Source: a virus. Taken from it: DNA of 43,036 nucleotides. Below are positions 33,118 through 41,310 of this stretch, piece by piece; position 1 is the first letter of the stretch, and the number at the start of each line of letters is the position of its first letter. The stretch lies in IMG/VR virus record IMGVR_UViG_3300026519_000021, positions 1 through 43,036 of that record; one strand, written 5' to 3'. Under the pieces are notes generated by a model. That model searched no databases and was not told the origin of the DNA. It saw only the letters and a list, made by a program, of their open reading frames with translations. Both the position numbers and the translations under genes were made by a program.

Positions 33118-33942
33118 TTATCTTCCACGTGCTGTAAGGAGCGCCCTATACCTATCCTGCATTTCATCACTGTTTTTGTACTCATCACTATGCATCTTAG
33201 CCTCAATAGAGGCTATCTCGTCATTAACGCTCTGATTAGGATTTTGGGAGTTGGGAAATAACGAAACAGTAGGATTTATCTGGCGAGCTATCCTTGTTAG
33301 CGGCAAAATAGTGTCAGGGTGGCTCATTAATATCTCAGCCGTAGCTTCTGGAAACTCAGTTTTAAGAAAGTTCTCAACCTCGTTTCTGTTGGCTAGGTAA
33401 TCAGCCCCCCATTCTGCACGAAGAACCTCCTCAGTGTGAACAGCGTCTTGCTTTGCAAGTTCAGCCTCTTGAGCTAATTGAGTCTCTTGAAGCTTTGTGT
33501 ACCATTCAAGAGCTGGCTTAGTATAGCTATCAGGAACATTGCTCTCATGCATATTCGCCAAAAACTCATCCACAAGAGGCTTATCATTATCGCTAAACAC
33601 AACACCTTCAGGCATTGTGTACTTGTCAGCAGATTCAGGTATGCCATTAGCCTCACGCCAATCCTTCATAGCCACTTCATCATCAACTGGCGGCTCTGTG
33701 TTTCTCTTATACTCACCGCTAGCTATCTTGTCGCGCGCTTCAAGAGCAGCCTCAAACACATCTTTCTGCGCAACAAAACGATTGAGATAGTTTAACATCT
33801 TTTCATCACCATCAGCTATAGCCACCCTCTGAGCCTCCCAAGAATCCTCAGCAGGGGCAGGGCTTGGTGGTGTTTCTGTTGGTAGTGTCTCTGTTGGTAG
33901 TGTTTCTGTTGGTAGTGTTTCTGTTGGTGGTTCTTCTGTCAT
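33118..33942 (-). CDS. Capsid scaffolding protein
   Basis: A 274-residue acidic protein directly before the capsid gene, the place of podovirus scaffold genes (T7 gp9). The N-terminus is a disordered Pro/Thr/Glu tract with four PTET(L/P) repeats (residues 6-25) coded by 15-bp tandem DNA repeats (about 33867-33927). The middle is helical and Glu/Lys-rich (ALEWYTKLQETQLAQEAELAKQDAV, coiled-coil propensity). The C-terminal part contains TEFPEATAEILMSHPDTILPLTRIAR and ends in a basic helix (DEMQDRYRALLTARGR), typical for capsid-binding tails of scaffolds. GAGGAGATCACA precedes the ATG, which overlaps the preceding stop (ATGA). Confidence 0.8.
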   Translation of the reverse strand: MTEEPPTETLPTETLPTETLPTETPPSPAPAEDSWEAQRVAIADGDEKMLNYLNRFVAQKDVFEAALEARDKIASGEYKRNTEPPVDDEVAMKDWREANGIPESADKYTMPEGVVFSDNDKPLVDEFLANMHESNVPDSYTKPALEWYTKLQETQLAQEAELAKQDAVHTEEVLRAEWGADYLANRNEVENFLKTEFPEATAEILMSHPDTILPLTRIARQINPTVSLFPNSQNPNQSVNDEIASIEAKMHSDEYKNSDEMQDRYRALLTARGR

Positions 33943-34214
33943 TGTGATCTCCTCTTTTCACTTAATTTGACTAAATCAATAGCAATCTCCTTTAATAGTA
34001 AAGATGCTACACTCCTTCTACCTAAATGGTAGTCTGTAAAACGAGAGCTTTCAGGATTGAATTGCTCATCGTTATATCCGCACATCTTCTCTATAATGCA
34101 CTTCAATACTTTTTCTTGCTGCTCCTTGGTGGCTTCACCGCGATTCAAGGCTTGAATGGCAGCCGTCTCATCAAAATCTATTTTTGGAACTTTCCATGAT
34201 TTTTTTATATCCAT
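33939..34214 (-). CDS. Bbp19-like small phage protein
   Basis: A 91-residue protein between portal and scaffold genes. The pattern GEATKEQQEKVLKCIIEKMCGY, acidic spacer, then FTDYHLGRRSVASLLLKEIAIDL matches the small Bbp19-type phage proteins: a helix with V-L-x-x-(L/I), a D/N-rich turn and a G-R-R-x-V helix. These occur at the same gene position in Bordetella phage BPP-1-like podoviruses; function unknown, possibly in head assembly. Its last codons overlap the scaffold start by 4 nt. Confidence 0.6.
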   Translation of the reverse strand: MDIKKSWKVPKIDFDETAAIQALNRGEATKEQQEKVLKCIIEKMCGYNDEQFNPESSRFTDYHLGRRSVASLLLKEIAIDLVKLSEKRRSQ

Positions 34215-34217
34215 AAA

Positions 34218-35861
34218 CTAAACCTCACCAGACAATGCCTGTAAAGCCTGACCAGCCTCACCAACAGATTGCGCGGCTTGCGCCCCTTGTTGTATTTGAG
34301 CCATCATGTTTTGTTGCAACTCCTGCTCTTGTTTAGCAGCCTTCATGCCATCAACCTGATCCTCAGTTCTGAACCAATCTCTTGGAGAACCAATACCCTC
34401 AAGGGTGTCGCGCATAGAAGTGTTAGTGTCAAGAACCATAGACGCGTCAGGGTCTATAGCAGTCATCTGAGATATAACGCCTATAGCCTCTTGCAGCATA
34501 GAACCCTTAACCTTCTCGGAAGCCTCAACAAGTGGATTCTTAAATTTAAATTCTACCTTTTTCTCTATAAGCTCATCAGGTATCATCTCGGGTGGAGCAA
34601 ACAAACCATTTGCTTTTCCAACTTCATAAGATAACGAACATATAGAATGATTGCGCTCAGACTCAAGAGGGTCAAGCAATGTTAAGCCATTGCGAACATA
34701 CTCGCTAACCCGCTGGGAAACCTCAAATGGAGACATTCCACCACCAAGCGGAGGTAAGCCCAACTTGTTTATATAGTGAGCCTCATCAATCATCTGCTTG
34801 ATATTGTTCATCATATCCATACCCATAGGTATAGCAGAATTGTTTTGAGTTATAGGACGTAAAACGTCACCTAATCGCTCATCATATTCAGAGTCAACAG
34901 ATGTTATAGCACCAGAATAAAGCCCAACATCAGACCGTATAGCCTCAGTAACCGCTATCATAGGCGGGGTAACAGCCTTTTGCCCAGCTTCCAACAAAAC
35001 AACCATCATGTCCTGTATAAGCCTAGCATCTGCTAACGCTGCGGTTGTCGAAGGGCTATAGCCATATTGACTTTGAGACAATGTTTTCCAACGACTAATA
35101 GAGTACATGGGAGTATCAGTATAAAGCTCTTCCATAATAAAAGAGTTCTCAACATCATACCAGATAGACACATATTTTTTATTACCAGTGTTTTTTCCTG
35201 TATGATATAAATCCGCATCAAGGAAGCAGTGCCTTATCTTAACCTTACGGAATGGCTCTTTATCCAAAATCTTTTTCAGCTTCTCATGGATATTACCCTT
35301 GAACTGCTGGTTTAGAACAGATATAGGCTGCTCATCTCTTCTCGATACGCGACCAATAGAGCGATCGTAATTCTCATGCCAAACAACATCCCTAGGGTGG
35401 TGTGTAGTATATAATAGCGACTTCTTACGCCAATTCATAACACAAGACGTTATAGAGTTGCCAATTAAAGATATATCATCATCGGCTTCACGCTGCGACC
35501 TGTTGAACATAGCATCAGGATCATATATAGCATTGCGCAAAATCTTAGTCTCAAGCTCTATATACCTTTTAGTGTCCTCATGAAGATACTCGTAACCATC
35601 AACATTAATATCAAACCAGTCCCTACCATAAGGTCTAAGAACACCAGATATCATACCGCCAAGCTCTCTATGAGAAAGAATAGGCTGCGACGTAGTAAGG
35701 TACGAAGCCCAATCCTCACCAATAGTTATAGAAGACGTAAAATCAGCCCTATTAGGATTAAAATTCTCTGCAAGCTCCTGCCACAAAGACATAAGCGTTC
35801 CCCTGTCGGAAAACAGCTTGTCGTCCATAGCTACTAGGTTTTTGCAATCAGACAATGACAT
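34218..35861 (-). CDS. Portal protein (podovirus head-tail connector)
   Basis: A 547-residue portal, close to the usual length of the podovirus head-tail connector family (T7 gp8, about 536). Recognisable parts: LMSLWQELAENFNPNRADF at the N-terminus, READDDISLIGNSITSC in the wing, KTLSQSQYGYSPSTTAALADARLIQDM (the Y-G-x-S-P-x-x-x-A-L-x-D-x-x-x-L stem motif) and QVSEYVRNGLTLLDPLESER in the crown-side helices. The tail is Gln/Ala-rich. Twelve copies form the DNA gateway used by the terminase. Located downstream of the terminase and two small genes, 3 nt from the Bbp19-like gene. Confidence 0.9.
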   Translation of the reverse strand: MSLSDCKNLVAMDDKLFSDRGTLMSLWQELAENFNPNRADFTSSITIGEDWASYLTTSQPILSHRELGGMISGVLRPYGRDWFDINVDGYEYLHEDTKRYIELETKILRNAIYDPDAMFNRSQREADDDISLIGNSITSCVMNWRKKSLLYTTHHPRDVVWHENYDRSIGRVSRRDEQPISVLNQQFKGNIHEKLKKILDKEPFRKVKIRHCFLDADLYHTGKNTGNKKYVSIWYDVENSFIMEELYTDTPMYSISRWKTLSQSQYGYSPSTTAALADARLIQDMMVVLLEAGQKAVTPPMIAVTEAIRSDVGLYSGAITSVDSEYDERLGDVLRPITQNNSAIPMGMDMMNNIKQMIDEAHYINKLGLPPLGGGMSPFEVSQRVSEYVRNGLTLLDPLESERNHSICSLSYEVGKANGLFAPPEMIPDELIEKKVEFKFKNPLVEASEKVKGSMLQEAIGVISQMTAIDPDASMVLDTNTSMRDTLEGIGSPRDWFRTEDQVDGMKAAKQEQELQQNMMAQIQQGAQAAQSVGEAGQALQALSGEV

Positions 35862-36047
35862 TTACGCACCGCCAAGCTTTTTGCTCTTTGACATAAAGGT
35901 TGACTCCCTACTTCCTGCCGCTAAACGCCGAGCTTGACGCTTCCTTGAAGACACTTTCAATGCAGGGTCTTCCGCATCAGGCATAGCAATAGGATCAGGA
36001 ACATCAACTGGATCAGGAGGTGACGGCTGTTTCGTTAAGCCACTCAT
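35862..36047 (-). CDS. Small Pro/Asp-rich protein preceding the portal gene
   Basis: A 61-residue protein, MSGLTKQPSPPDPVDVPDPI..., with a proline/aspartate-rich first half and a basic second half (SSRKRQARRLAAGSRESTF) ending KSKKLGGA. The final R-x-S-T...K-L-G-G pattern is common in tiny phage proteins beside the portal gene, and may be a disordered head-assembly factor. The gene abuts the portal start (no gap) and overlaps the preceding stop by one base. Function unknown. Confidence 0.6.
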   Translation of the reverse strand: MSGLTKQPSPPDPVDVPDPIAMPDAEDPALKVSSRKRQARRLAAGSRESTFMSKSKKLGGA

Positions 36048-36832
36048 TAAAACCTATCCTTTTTAACATCGATATAATCAATATCAACAGATTTAGAAGT
36101 CGTTGCTCTAGCCATAACGCAAATAATAGGCGTTAAAGCTACTGTCGTCGTAACCGCATCAGCAATAGAACCAACACCAACACCATCAATATAGAAATAA
36201 GCAATACCATCACTATCAATCTCAATTTTCAATGTTTGAGCAGTAGAAACAGTAGGTGCAGACTCCGTAGTAACCGTAGATGAGTCTGTGCCATTTTTAA
36301 CACCCTTGCCATACCAAACATCAGTAGTAGCGCCAGTGTCATAAACAAAACCAACAGCATCCGTCGCGTTAGTAGTAAAAGTGTTACCAGATAAAGTAAC
36401 AGGCTCTTCAAGAGTTGAAGTAGCAAGAACATCTGTAAATCCAACGAAGTAAGAAACATCAGCTACATCAGTTACAGGCAAAAAGCTAACCTCAAGCGTT
36501 AAACCACCGTCAGAAGCACGCCATTGCAAACCCTGCGTCAATGAAGACAACGACTCAGCTACAGTGACTGTATTGCCAGATGTTAGCCTAACAACGCCAT
36601 TTACAGAGCCAGCAACTATCGTAGCAACAACAGCCTGTGCATTAATGCCTTTAGCAGCACTCCACTGGTCAGCAATAACATCGCCAAGAAAATCATCCTG
36701 CAAATGAACTTGCCTATTCATTGTCGGGGCAGCTATAACAGCATCTTTACTGATAAGCTCACCCTCCTTATTAAGAAAGACTCCTGCCTTTCCTGCACCT
36801 GAAATAATCTTTTGAGCCACTTTATCAGCCAT
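36047..36832 (-). CDS. Concanavalin-like beta-sandwich virion protein
   Basis: A 261-residue beta-rich protein between terminase and portal genes. The central part LVDDFLGD-type start (VHLQDDFLGDVIADQWSA), GLQWRASDGGLTLEVSFLPV, DAVGFVYDT and QTLKIEIDSDGIAYFYIDGVGVG follows the strand order of LamG/concanavalin-like jelly rolls in which D-G-x-x-x-x-Y-I-D-G is the final hairpin. Proteins of this kind in head operons are thought to decorate capsids and bind glycans (inference). AGGAGATTATA precedes the ATG. It is transcribed after the terminator at 36861-36904, so it probably has its own promoter or receives read-through. Confidence 0.65.
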   Translation of the reverse strand: MADKVAQKIISGAGKAGVFLNKEGELISKDAVIAAPTMNRQVHLQDDFLGDVIADQWSAAKGINAQAVVATIVAGSVNGVVRLTSGNTVTVAESLSSLTQGLQWRASDGGLTLEVSFLPVTDVADVSYFVGFTDVLATSTLEEPVTLSGNTFTTNATDAVGFVYDTGATTDVWYGKGVKNGTDSSTVTTESAPTVSTAQTLKIEIDSDGIAYFYIDGVGVGSIADAVTTTVALTPIICVMARATTSKSVDIDYIDVKKDRF

Positions 36833-36860
36833 TATAATCTCCTAAAAAACAAAAAAATAT

Positions 36861-36904
36861 AAGATAGTGTAACGTTTCACAACAAACATTGCAAACACTA
36901 TCTT
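36861..36904 (-). terminator. Intrinsic terminator overlapping the terminase stop codon
   Basis: Ten-bp perfect stem AAGATAGTGT (36861-36870) with ACACTATCTT (36895-36904), a 24-nt loop with an inner GTTT/AAAC pairing, and a T-rich run on the minus strand just beyond (ATATTTTTTTGTTTT). The right arm includes the TAG stop of the terminase gene (36898-36900). It would separate packaging from head gene transcription. Confidence 0.75.
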
Positions 36905-39384
36905 CGTATTCGCCTTTTTCTGTTTTGATGCCCAACAACAGCCTTTATAGGTTGACCAGAAGCATTCAATATAGTGCTTCCACTATTATTGCCAGCTCGC
37001 TTTGTATGCTCCATATAAACCCACAAAGCAATGGCTACAGCATCCCCCTCATCAGGTGATCTGCGGATTCTCTTCTTTATATCATCCTTACCTTCAACCT
37101 TTACACACATGCGCCCCTGAAACATATTAGTCTTAAATAATGGCGTTGCCAAATCAGATAAGAGTTTTTTAGATGGAGGTAATGCAATAACAGCACCACC
37201 ATCCTGCTCAGGATCAAGAGCCTCGCGTAAGCGATAATAAGCCTGATCGCGCAAATTGTAAAAACCATAAGACCTGTCTCTAGTACGTTGATTTGTTTTT
37301 TTGTTAGGAATAAAGCCGTAAGCATTAACACCAGCAAAGTTAAGATGCTCCTTTGGTCCACCACCATAGCCACCACCCATATCAACGCCAACAGGGCAGC
37401 CGCCACGCCTAACCATAACAATATCAGCCGCCATAGCGCTAGGGCCACTATAACTTGAACCAACCTTAGTCTTTACCTCACCAAAGTATAAGCCGTCATA
37501 CATAGGCGCTATAGCAACCATATCACTACCACTGCCTGTGACATCAGCACCTATGGAAGACATCAGCCTACCCTCATGACTAGACCTCCTCCACCTCTCC
37601 TGTGCAGCACGTATCCAAGCTGTAGGTATCAACTGCCGATCAGCATCAGGGCGAGCAAGAAGAAAGTTACCAGACATAAGTATCTTTCTTTCTTCTTCGC
37701 TCATTTGAGATAGTGTCTTTACGTACTTCTCAGTATCGTAGAAAGGATTGTCTTTATAGTCCGAGGCGATAAATGTTCTTGAGTGAGCATAAACCTTATC
37801 GCCGTTCATTATAACATAATCGTCTTTTTTGCACTCAACATCCATACCGCCATCACGAATAAAGTACCTAAGCTCACCATCAGCAGCAGGATTAGGGTAT
37901 GTATCATCAAGCCAACAAGGAAAGACATTAACTAACCAGTCACCAGTACTGTCAAGTGGGGGGTTTGATGCCAAAACAACACGTAAACGCTCACTTTTAG
38001 GGGTTCTTGCCGTAGCCCTCAACCAACCAAGAAGTGTACGGAACGGCGATTCGGCTACTTGAGCAGCCTCATCTATACCAATAAATGAATGAGCCTCGCC
38101 CTGCATAGAGCCTAAGCCGCCATCAGCAGCTAAACCCATAAAATGTATTACACCACCATCAGCACGTCTAAATTCAGGTCTGTTTCCACCTATAAAACCC
38201 TTAGGTGTTCCGTTTATCTCCTTAGCAACATCTATTAACGCCCTTAAAGCTAGGTGATTCTTCCGAACCAACAATGATCTTGTATGCTCCTGTATAGCCA
38301 AACCCGCTATGAGCGCGGAATTATGAGTTACAATATACGACCCACCAAGGCAATATAGACCACCATCAACAGTAATACAATTCATAGGCACTGGTGAGCA
38401 TTTAGAAACAGAAATAATTGCTCTGCTAGAAACAATCCGCTTCTTATTAAGGGGTCTTTGTTTGTTAAGATTCCTTTCTAACTTAAACACATAGAAATCA
38501 GGAAGGAACTTCATCTTGTAAAAGTCCTTATAGTCTTTATTAACCATTGATAAAGCTATCTTGCTAATACTTGCCTTAACACCAAGCCCATTTATTAAAT
38601 CAAGAGAATCATGTGATAATCTACGATTACTAAAATCCAACTCGCACCAACCAACAGCATTGCACGTGCCATTTGCATCCATAAGACCGCGTAGCAATTC
38701 CTTGCGCTGGTCAATACCAGCCCTCAAATACATGCTTGGTATATGCTTATCCATAAGAACGCCTAAATCCCTTAACTTGACCATACATATATCGCCCTCA
38801 TTACAAGAGCCATCGCCAAGCCATAAGCCAAAAAGATACGGGTCTATCGGTAAATCTACATGGTCACCAGCCAAGCCAACAACAGTAGCTACAGAATGAT
38901 TAAGTTTGCCGTTTTCTTTAAGAGTCCTTTTTATATCCAATGCTGTTAAGATGTTTTTTTCTGGTTGCAAATCAGTAGTTTCCCACAGATGTTGACCATC
39001 ACACTTAATAACTTCGCCAGTAGAAAACCCGACCTCGTACGCATCAGGCTTATGACACAACGGATGAACCTGCAAAACACGCTTCGGTAAACCATCAGCA
39101 CCATAAACAAAGTCACCCACAGATAAATCACCATGCTTTTTATAACCACTTACATCAGTTGATAACGGGACAGGAACGAGCTGCTCTGTATGAATACGTT
39201 TTCCGCCCCCTGGCTTTCCACCGTATAACAATATATCAGCTTCAGAGAAGTAAGCACGAGTTTGCGTTCCAGGAAAAGGAATAAACTTAACATTAGCCAT
39301 AGTCTCGTTAACAATAATAGCTAATTCGTTTATCTCGTCATGAGACATGGAATTTAAAAGGTCTAATCTCTCACTAAAATCCAT
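36898..39384 (-). CDS. terL: Terminase large subunit precursor containing an intein
   Basis: An 828-residue precursor. Removing residues 63-355 joins GKPGGGK to SALIAGLAI and restores a full Walker A loop (G56-K62 plus S356). The spliced enzyme would be 535 residues, usual for TerL. Other ATPase motifs are Walker B FIGIDEA (D438, E439) and coupling motif LASNPP (471-476). The C-terminal RNase H-like nuclease has acids at SIGADVTGSGSD (D614), VGVDMGGG (D668) and DEGDAVAIAL (D778, D781). It pumps DNA into the prohead through the portal and cuts concatemers. Because the intein interrupts the ATP-binding loop, activity should require splicing. It lies after the small-terminase candidates and ends in a terminator. 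Confidence 0.9.
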   Translation of the reverse strand: MDFSERLDLLNSMSHDEINELAIIVNETMANVKFIPFPGTQTRAYFSEADILLYGGKPGGGKRIHTEQLVPVPLSTDVSGYKKHGDLSVGDFVYGADGLPKRVLQVHPLCHKPDAYEVGFSTGEVIKCDGQHLWETTDLQPEKNILTALDIKRTLKENGKLNHSVATVVGLAGDHVDLPIDPYLFGLWLGDGSCNEGDICMVKLRDLGVLMDKHIPSMYLRAGIDQRKELLRGLMDANGTCNAVGWCELDFSNRRLSHDSLDLINGLGVKASISKIALSMVNKDYKDFYKMKFLPDFYVFKLERNLNKQRPLNKKRIVSSRAIISVSKCSPVPMNCITVDGGLYCLGGSYIVTHNSALIAGLAIQEHTRSLLVRKNHLALRALIDVAKEINGTPKGFIGGNRPEFRRADGGVIHFMGLAADGGLGSMQGEAHSFIGIDEAAQVAESPFRTLLGWLRATARTPKSERLRVVLASNPPLDSTGDWLVNVFPCWLDDTYPNPAADGELRYFIRDGGMDVECKKDDYVIMNGDKVYAHSRTFIASDYKDNPFYDTEKYVKTLSQMSEEERKILMSGNFLLARPDADRQLIPTAWIRAAQERWRRSSHEGRLMSSIGADVTGSGSDMVAIAPMYDGLYFGEVKTKVGSSYSGPSAMAADIVMVRRGGCPVGVDMGGGYGGGPKEHLNFAGVNAYGFIPNKKTNQRTRDRSYGFYNLRDQAYYRLREALDPEQDGGAVIALPPSKKLLSDLATPLFKTNMFQGRMCVKVEGKDDIKKRIRRSPDEGDAVAIALWVYMEHTKRAGNNSGSTILNASGQPIKAVVGHQNRKRRIRR
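38320..39198 (-). mobile_element. Class 3 (WCT-type) intein with LAGLIDADG endonuclease in TerL
   Basis: A 293-residue insertion, R63-N355 of the terminase precursor. It lacks the usual N-terminal Cys/Ser nucleophile (first residue Arg after GGGK). It does show the triplet that defines class 3 inteins: W134 two residues after block B His H132 (CDGQHLW), C336 at block F position 4 (PMNCITV) and T353 directly before the terminal H354-N355, followed by Ser +1. The endonuclease insert has two motifs, YLFGLWLGDG (183-192, acid D191) and LLRGLMDANG (230-239), where the second catalytic acid position is Asn (N238). Class 3 inteins start splicing from the block F Cys. The N-terminal boundary is inferred from the Walker A loop. 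Confidence 0.85.
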
Positions 39385-39393
39385 CAGTCCAAT

Positions 39394-39576
39394 TTAACCT
39401 TTTATTGCAAAATCATTTAAAAGCTTACGGTCACAAACCCTCTCGCCCTTACACATGCGGAAAACAGTAGATTTTGGAACGCCAGTATGCTTGGCAATGT
39501 CACGATATGACATGCCACGCCGCCTAAGCTCAAGAATACGGGAGATGCTATCAGTATGCACAGGCTTGCAAGACAT
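39394..39576 (-). CDS. Small helix-turn-helix protein next to terminase
   Basis: A 60-residue protein that is almost only a homeodomain-like HTH: ISRILELRRRGMSYRDIAKHTGVPKSTVFRMCKG (11-44). The G-x-S-x-R-x-I-A-x-x-x-G-V-x-x-S-T-V pattern is the recognition motif of resolvase/transposase-type HTH domains, also used by small terminase subunits for pac/cos recognition. It overlaps the preceding gene by 1 nt and lies 9 nt upstream of terL. It may be the DNA-binding part of a split small terminase, or a regulator. Confidence 0.65.
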   Translation of the reverse strand: MSCKPVHTDSISRILELRRRGMSYRDIAKHTGVPKSTVFRMCKGERVCDRKLLNDFAIKG

Positions 39577-40055
39577 TATTCACTAACCTCCACACTATCA
39601 GCATCATCAGTCCCCGCCTTCTTCCTTTTGTGTAACTCCTCAGTAAACGCCCAAACACGAGCTAACTGACTAACCTCATCAGCATCATTAGCATTTATAA
39701 CATTAACAGTAACCTTGCTCTCAGGAGCAGATGTAGAAGCAACCTTACCATGCGCCCTGTCTAAAATCTTCTCAGCCGCAGCCTGAGATAAGCGCTCATC
39801 ATCAGAGAACATATCCTTTATTAACTTAAATTGAGCTATGCCCGCAACCTTCTTAGCCAAATCCTCAGCACTGCCACCTTCAGCTATAAGCGTCTTTATC
39901 TCAGGTAATGCCCGCGATAACTCATCAGCCATGCCCTTGCGAACATCATCAAGTGCGCTCTTCTCAGCAATAGGAGAAACACCCCACTTGCCACTATCAT
40001 CAATAATATCATCATCATCGTCATCTATAATAACATAATCACCCATCAACTTCAT
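39576..40055 (-). CDS. Candidate small terminase subunit
   Basis: A 159-residue protein directly upstream of the HTH protein and terL. It opens with a run of Asp (DYVIIDDDDDDIID), then a helical part (IAEKSALDDVRKGMADELSRALPEIKTLIAEG, AEDLAKKVAGIAQFKLIKDMF) and AAAEKILDRAHGKVAS, a phrase frequently found in phage small terminase-type proteins. No HTH is visible in it, which fits a split between this protein and the 60-residue HTH protein. An internal ATG at 40046 (AGGA about 10 nt upstream) is at least as likely a start as 40055, where AGGA is only 2 nt away. Assignment is from position and weak sequence likeness. Confidence 0.5.
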   Translation of the reverse strand: MKLMGDYVIIDDDDDDIIDDSGKWGVSPIAEKSALDDVRKGMADELSRALPEIKTLIAEGGSAEDLAKKVAGIAQFKLIKDMFSDDERLSQAAAEKILDRAHGKVASTSAPESKVTVNVINANDADEVSQLARVWAFTEELHKRKKAGTDDADSVEVSE

Positions 40056-40986
40056 TTCCTACTTGCTGTTCCTCTAAATCATTAGATTCAATATCATCAA
40101 TATCATCAATATCATCAACTTCATAAATGCTGGTTACCTTCTTAATAAACTCTAAATTATAACGATTAGTCCCACGCTTCTCAGCATAATCCAAAGCCTC
40201 TTCACGTGATAAGGAATTTACATCTTTGAAATGACTGTAACCATCAAATTCCTTGTCACTCTCCACCCTAACACGCTCATAATCATGTATGCTATCAAGT
40301 ACAGCCTCATTTTTGCGCTGCTCAACAGCAACAGCCTTCTCAACCTCAGGGGAAGAAGGCTCATGCTTTATCAACGTATCCATGCAATTCTTACTCTGAC
40401 GCTGCGCCGATAAAGCCAAGTTTAAAATACGTGACAGCTCAGTGGTGTTTTTTGCATCAGCAGCAGCCCTAGCCAGCTTGTTGAATATCTCGTCCAAAAC
40501 CATGACATGGGCAAGTAAAAATTGATAGCCAGCAGACTTGTCACCTTCAGACATCTCCTTCGCAATGATAGAGATATCATTAGCTAAAACACGCCAATTA
40601 CGACCAAAAGTCTTGTCACTTGACTTTATAGTTAGCGCAGCATTCCTTAATGGATTATAAGCATTCTTAAGAGAAACTAAACGCGTCTCCTTAGGCGGTC
40701 TACCCTTAATACCACCGCGAACCTCAACCTCACGCAAGCCAAACTCATCTTTCTTTGATTCAAGCATATGATCTAAATTGTCATAACCAACCTTAGACCA
40801 TAAAACCCTATCATCAACAAAACCATCAACGTCAATATCTACACAATTATTAACAGCAACACCCAACTCAGGATGATCGCCAAGTGGAACAACCCTCTGA
40901 CGACCAGAACTTGCAACACTAAAAATAAGAACATCACGAGATGCATCATACTTTACCCTGTTGTCATATTTAGACTCTTTAACCAT
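40039..40986 (-). CDS. Hypothetical protein at the start of the packaging operon
   Basis: A 315-residue protein from ATG 40986 (a TTG at 40998 is possible but also lacks a strong ribosome site). No family recognised. A GIKGRPPKETR segment (about residues 92-102) is AT-hook-like (GRP core) and may touch the DNA minor groove. Residues about 120-230 are helical with repeated charged segments. The C-terminus carries tandem acidic repeats (DDIDDIDDIE) coded by a short ATCATCAAT repeat at about 40095-40125. It is the first gene of the leftward late region and borders the repeat-dense non-coding region, so a role in DNA recognition for packaging or replication is an attractive but untested idea. It overlaps the next gene by 8-17 nt. 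Confidence 0.65.
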   Translation of the reverse strand: MVKESKYDNRVKYDASRDVLIFSVASSGRQRVVPLGDHPELGVAVNNCVDIDVDGFVDDRVLWSKVGYDNLDHMLESKKDEFGLREVEVRGGIKGRPPKETRLVSLKNAYNPLRNAALTIKSSDKTFGRNWRVLANDISIIAKEMSEGDKSAGYQFLLAHVMVLDEIFNKLARAAADAKNTTELSRILNLALSAQRQSKNCMDTLIKHEPSSPEVEKAVAVEQRKNEAVLDSIHDYERVRVESDKEFDGYSHFKDVNSLSREEALDYAEKRGTNRYNLEFIKKVTSIYEVDDIDDIDDIESNDLEEQQVGNEVDG

Positions 40987-41070
40987 AAAAACTAACAACC
41001 AATGTGAATGTTATAATAAACAATATGGGACATATTAGCGCGAATATTATAAAAACTCAAGAACAATATA

Positions 41071-41113
41071 AAAGTAAATCAAAAAGTAAATCAAAAAGTA
41101 AATCAAAAAGGAA
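41071..41113. repeat. 12-bp tandem repeat AAAGTAAATCAA
   Basis: Three perfect consecutive copies of AAAGTAAATCAA (41071-41106) followed by a partial, changed copy (AAAGGAAAT). It lies immediately beside the tRNA-like element. Confidence 0.85.
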
Positions 41114-41117
41114 ATAT

Positions 41118-41173
41118 TGGTCGGAACGAGAGAATTCGAATCCATGACCCCAAAACATGTGCGCTACGCTCCA
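41118..41173 (-). pseudogene. Shortened tRNA-Pro(UGG)-like element
   Basis: Read on the minus strand, this 56-nt element begins TGGAGCGTAGCGC and ends TTCCGACCA. The seven 5' bases TGGAGCG pair with CGTTCCG at the 3' end (two G-T wobbles), leaving A plus CCA. TTCGAAT is a perfect T-loop. TTTGGGG supplies a seven-base anticodon loop with UGG, flanked by CATG/CATG pairing. The order matches a bacterial tRNA-Pro, but the D-loop, the 3' side of the D-stem and the variable loop are missing (about 20 nt short). The T-stem has one mismatch and shares bases with the anticodon stem. It may be a tRNA remnant, a former attachment site or a tRNA mimic. Confidence 0.5.
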
Positions 41174-41310
41174 AAAAAGTGAAATCCCAAGCCACTAGCA
41201 TATAACCCAGAATCTCACCCACTCAGTAAAGGACAAGGTGACTATATAATAAAACCAAACAAACACAATGTCAATCAATAAAAATATTCAGCGCAACAAC
41301 ATTGTAAACG

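Noticed and set aside
38320-39198. Ordinary class 1 intein starting with Cys or Ser
   Set aside because: No Cys or Ser lies at the position after GGGK; the nearest is many residues downstream, and the WCT triplet explains the sequence better.
41118-41173. Functional, complete tRNA-Pro gene
   Set aside because: D-loop, 3' side of the D-stem and variable loop are absent and the T-stem has a mismatch, so it is reported only as a shortened tRNA-like element.
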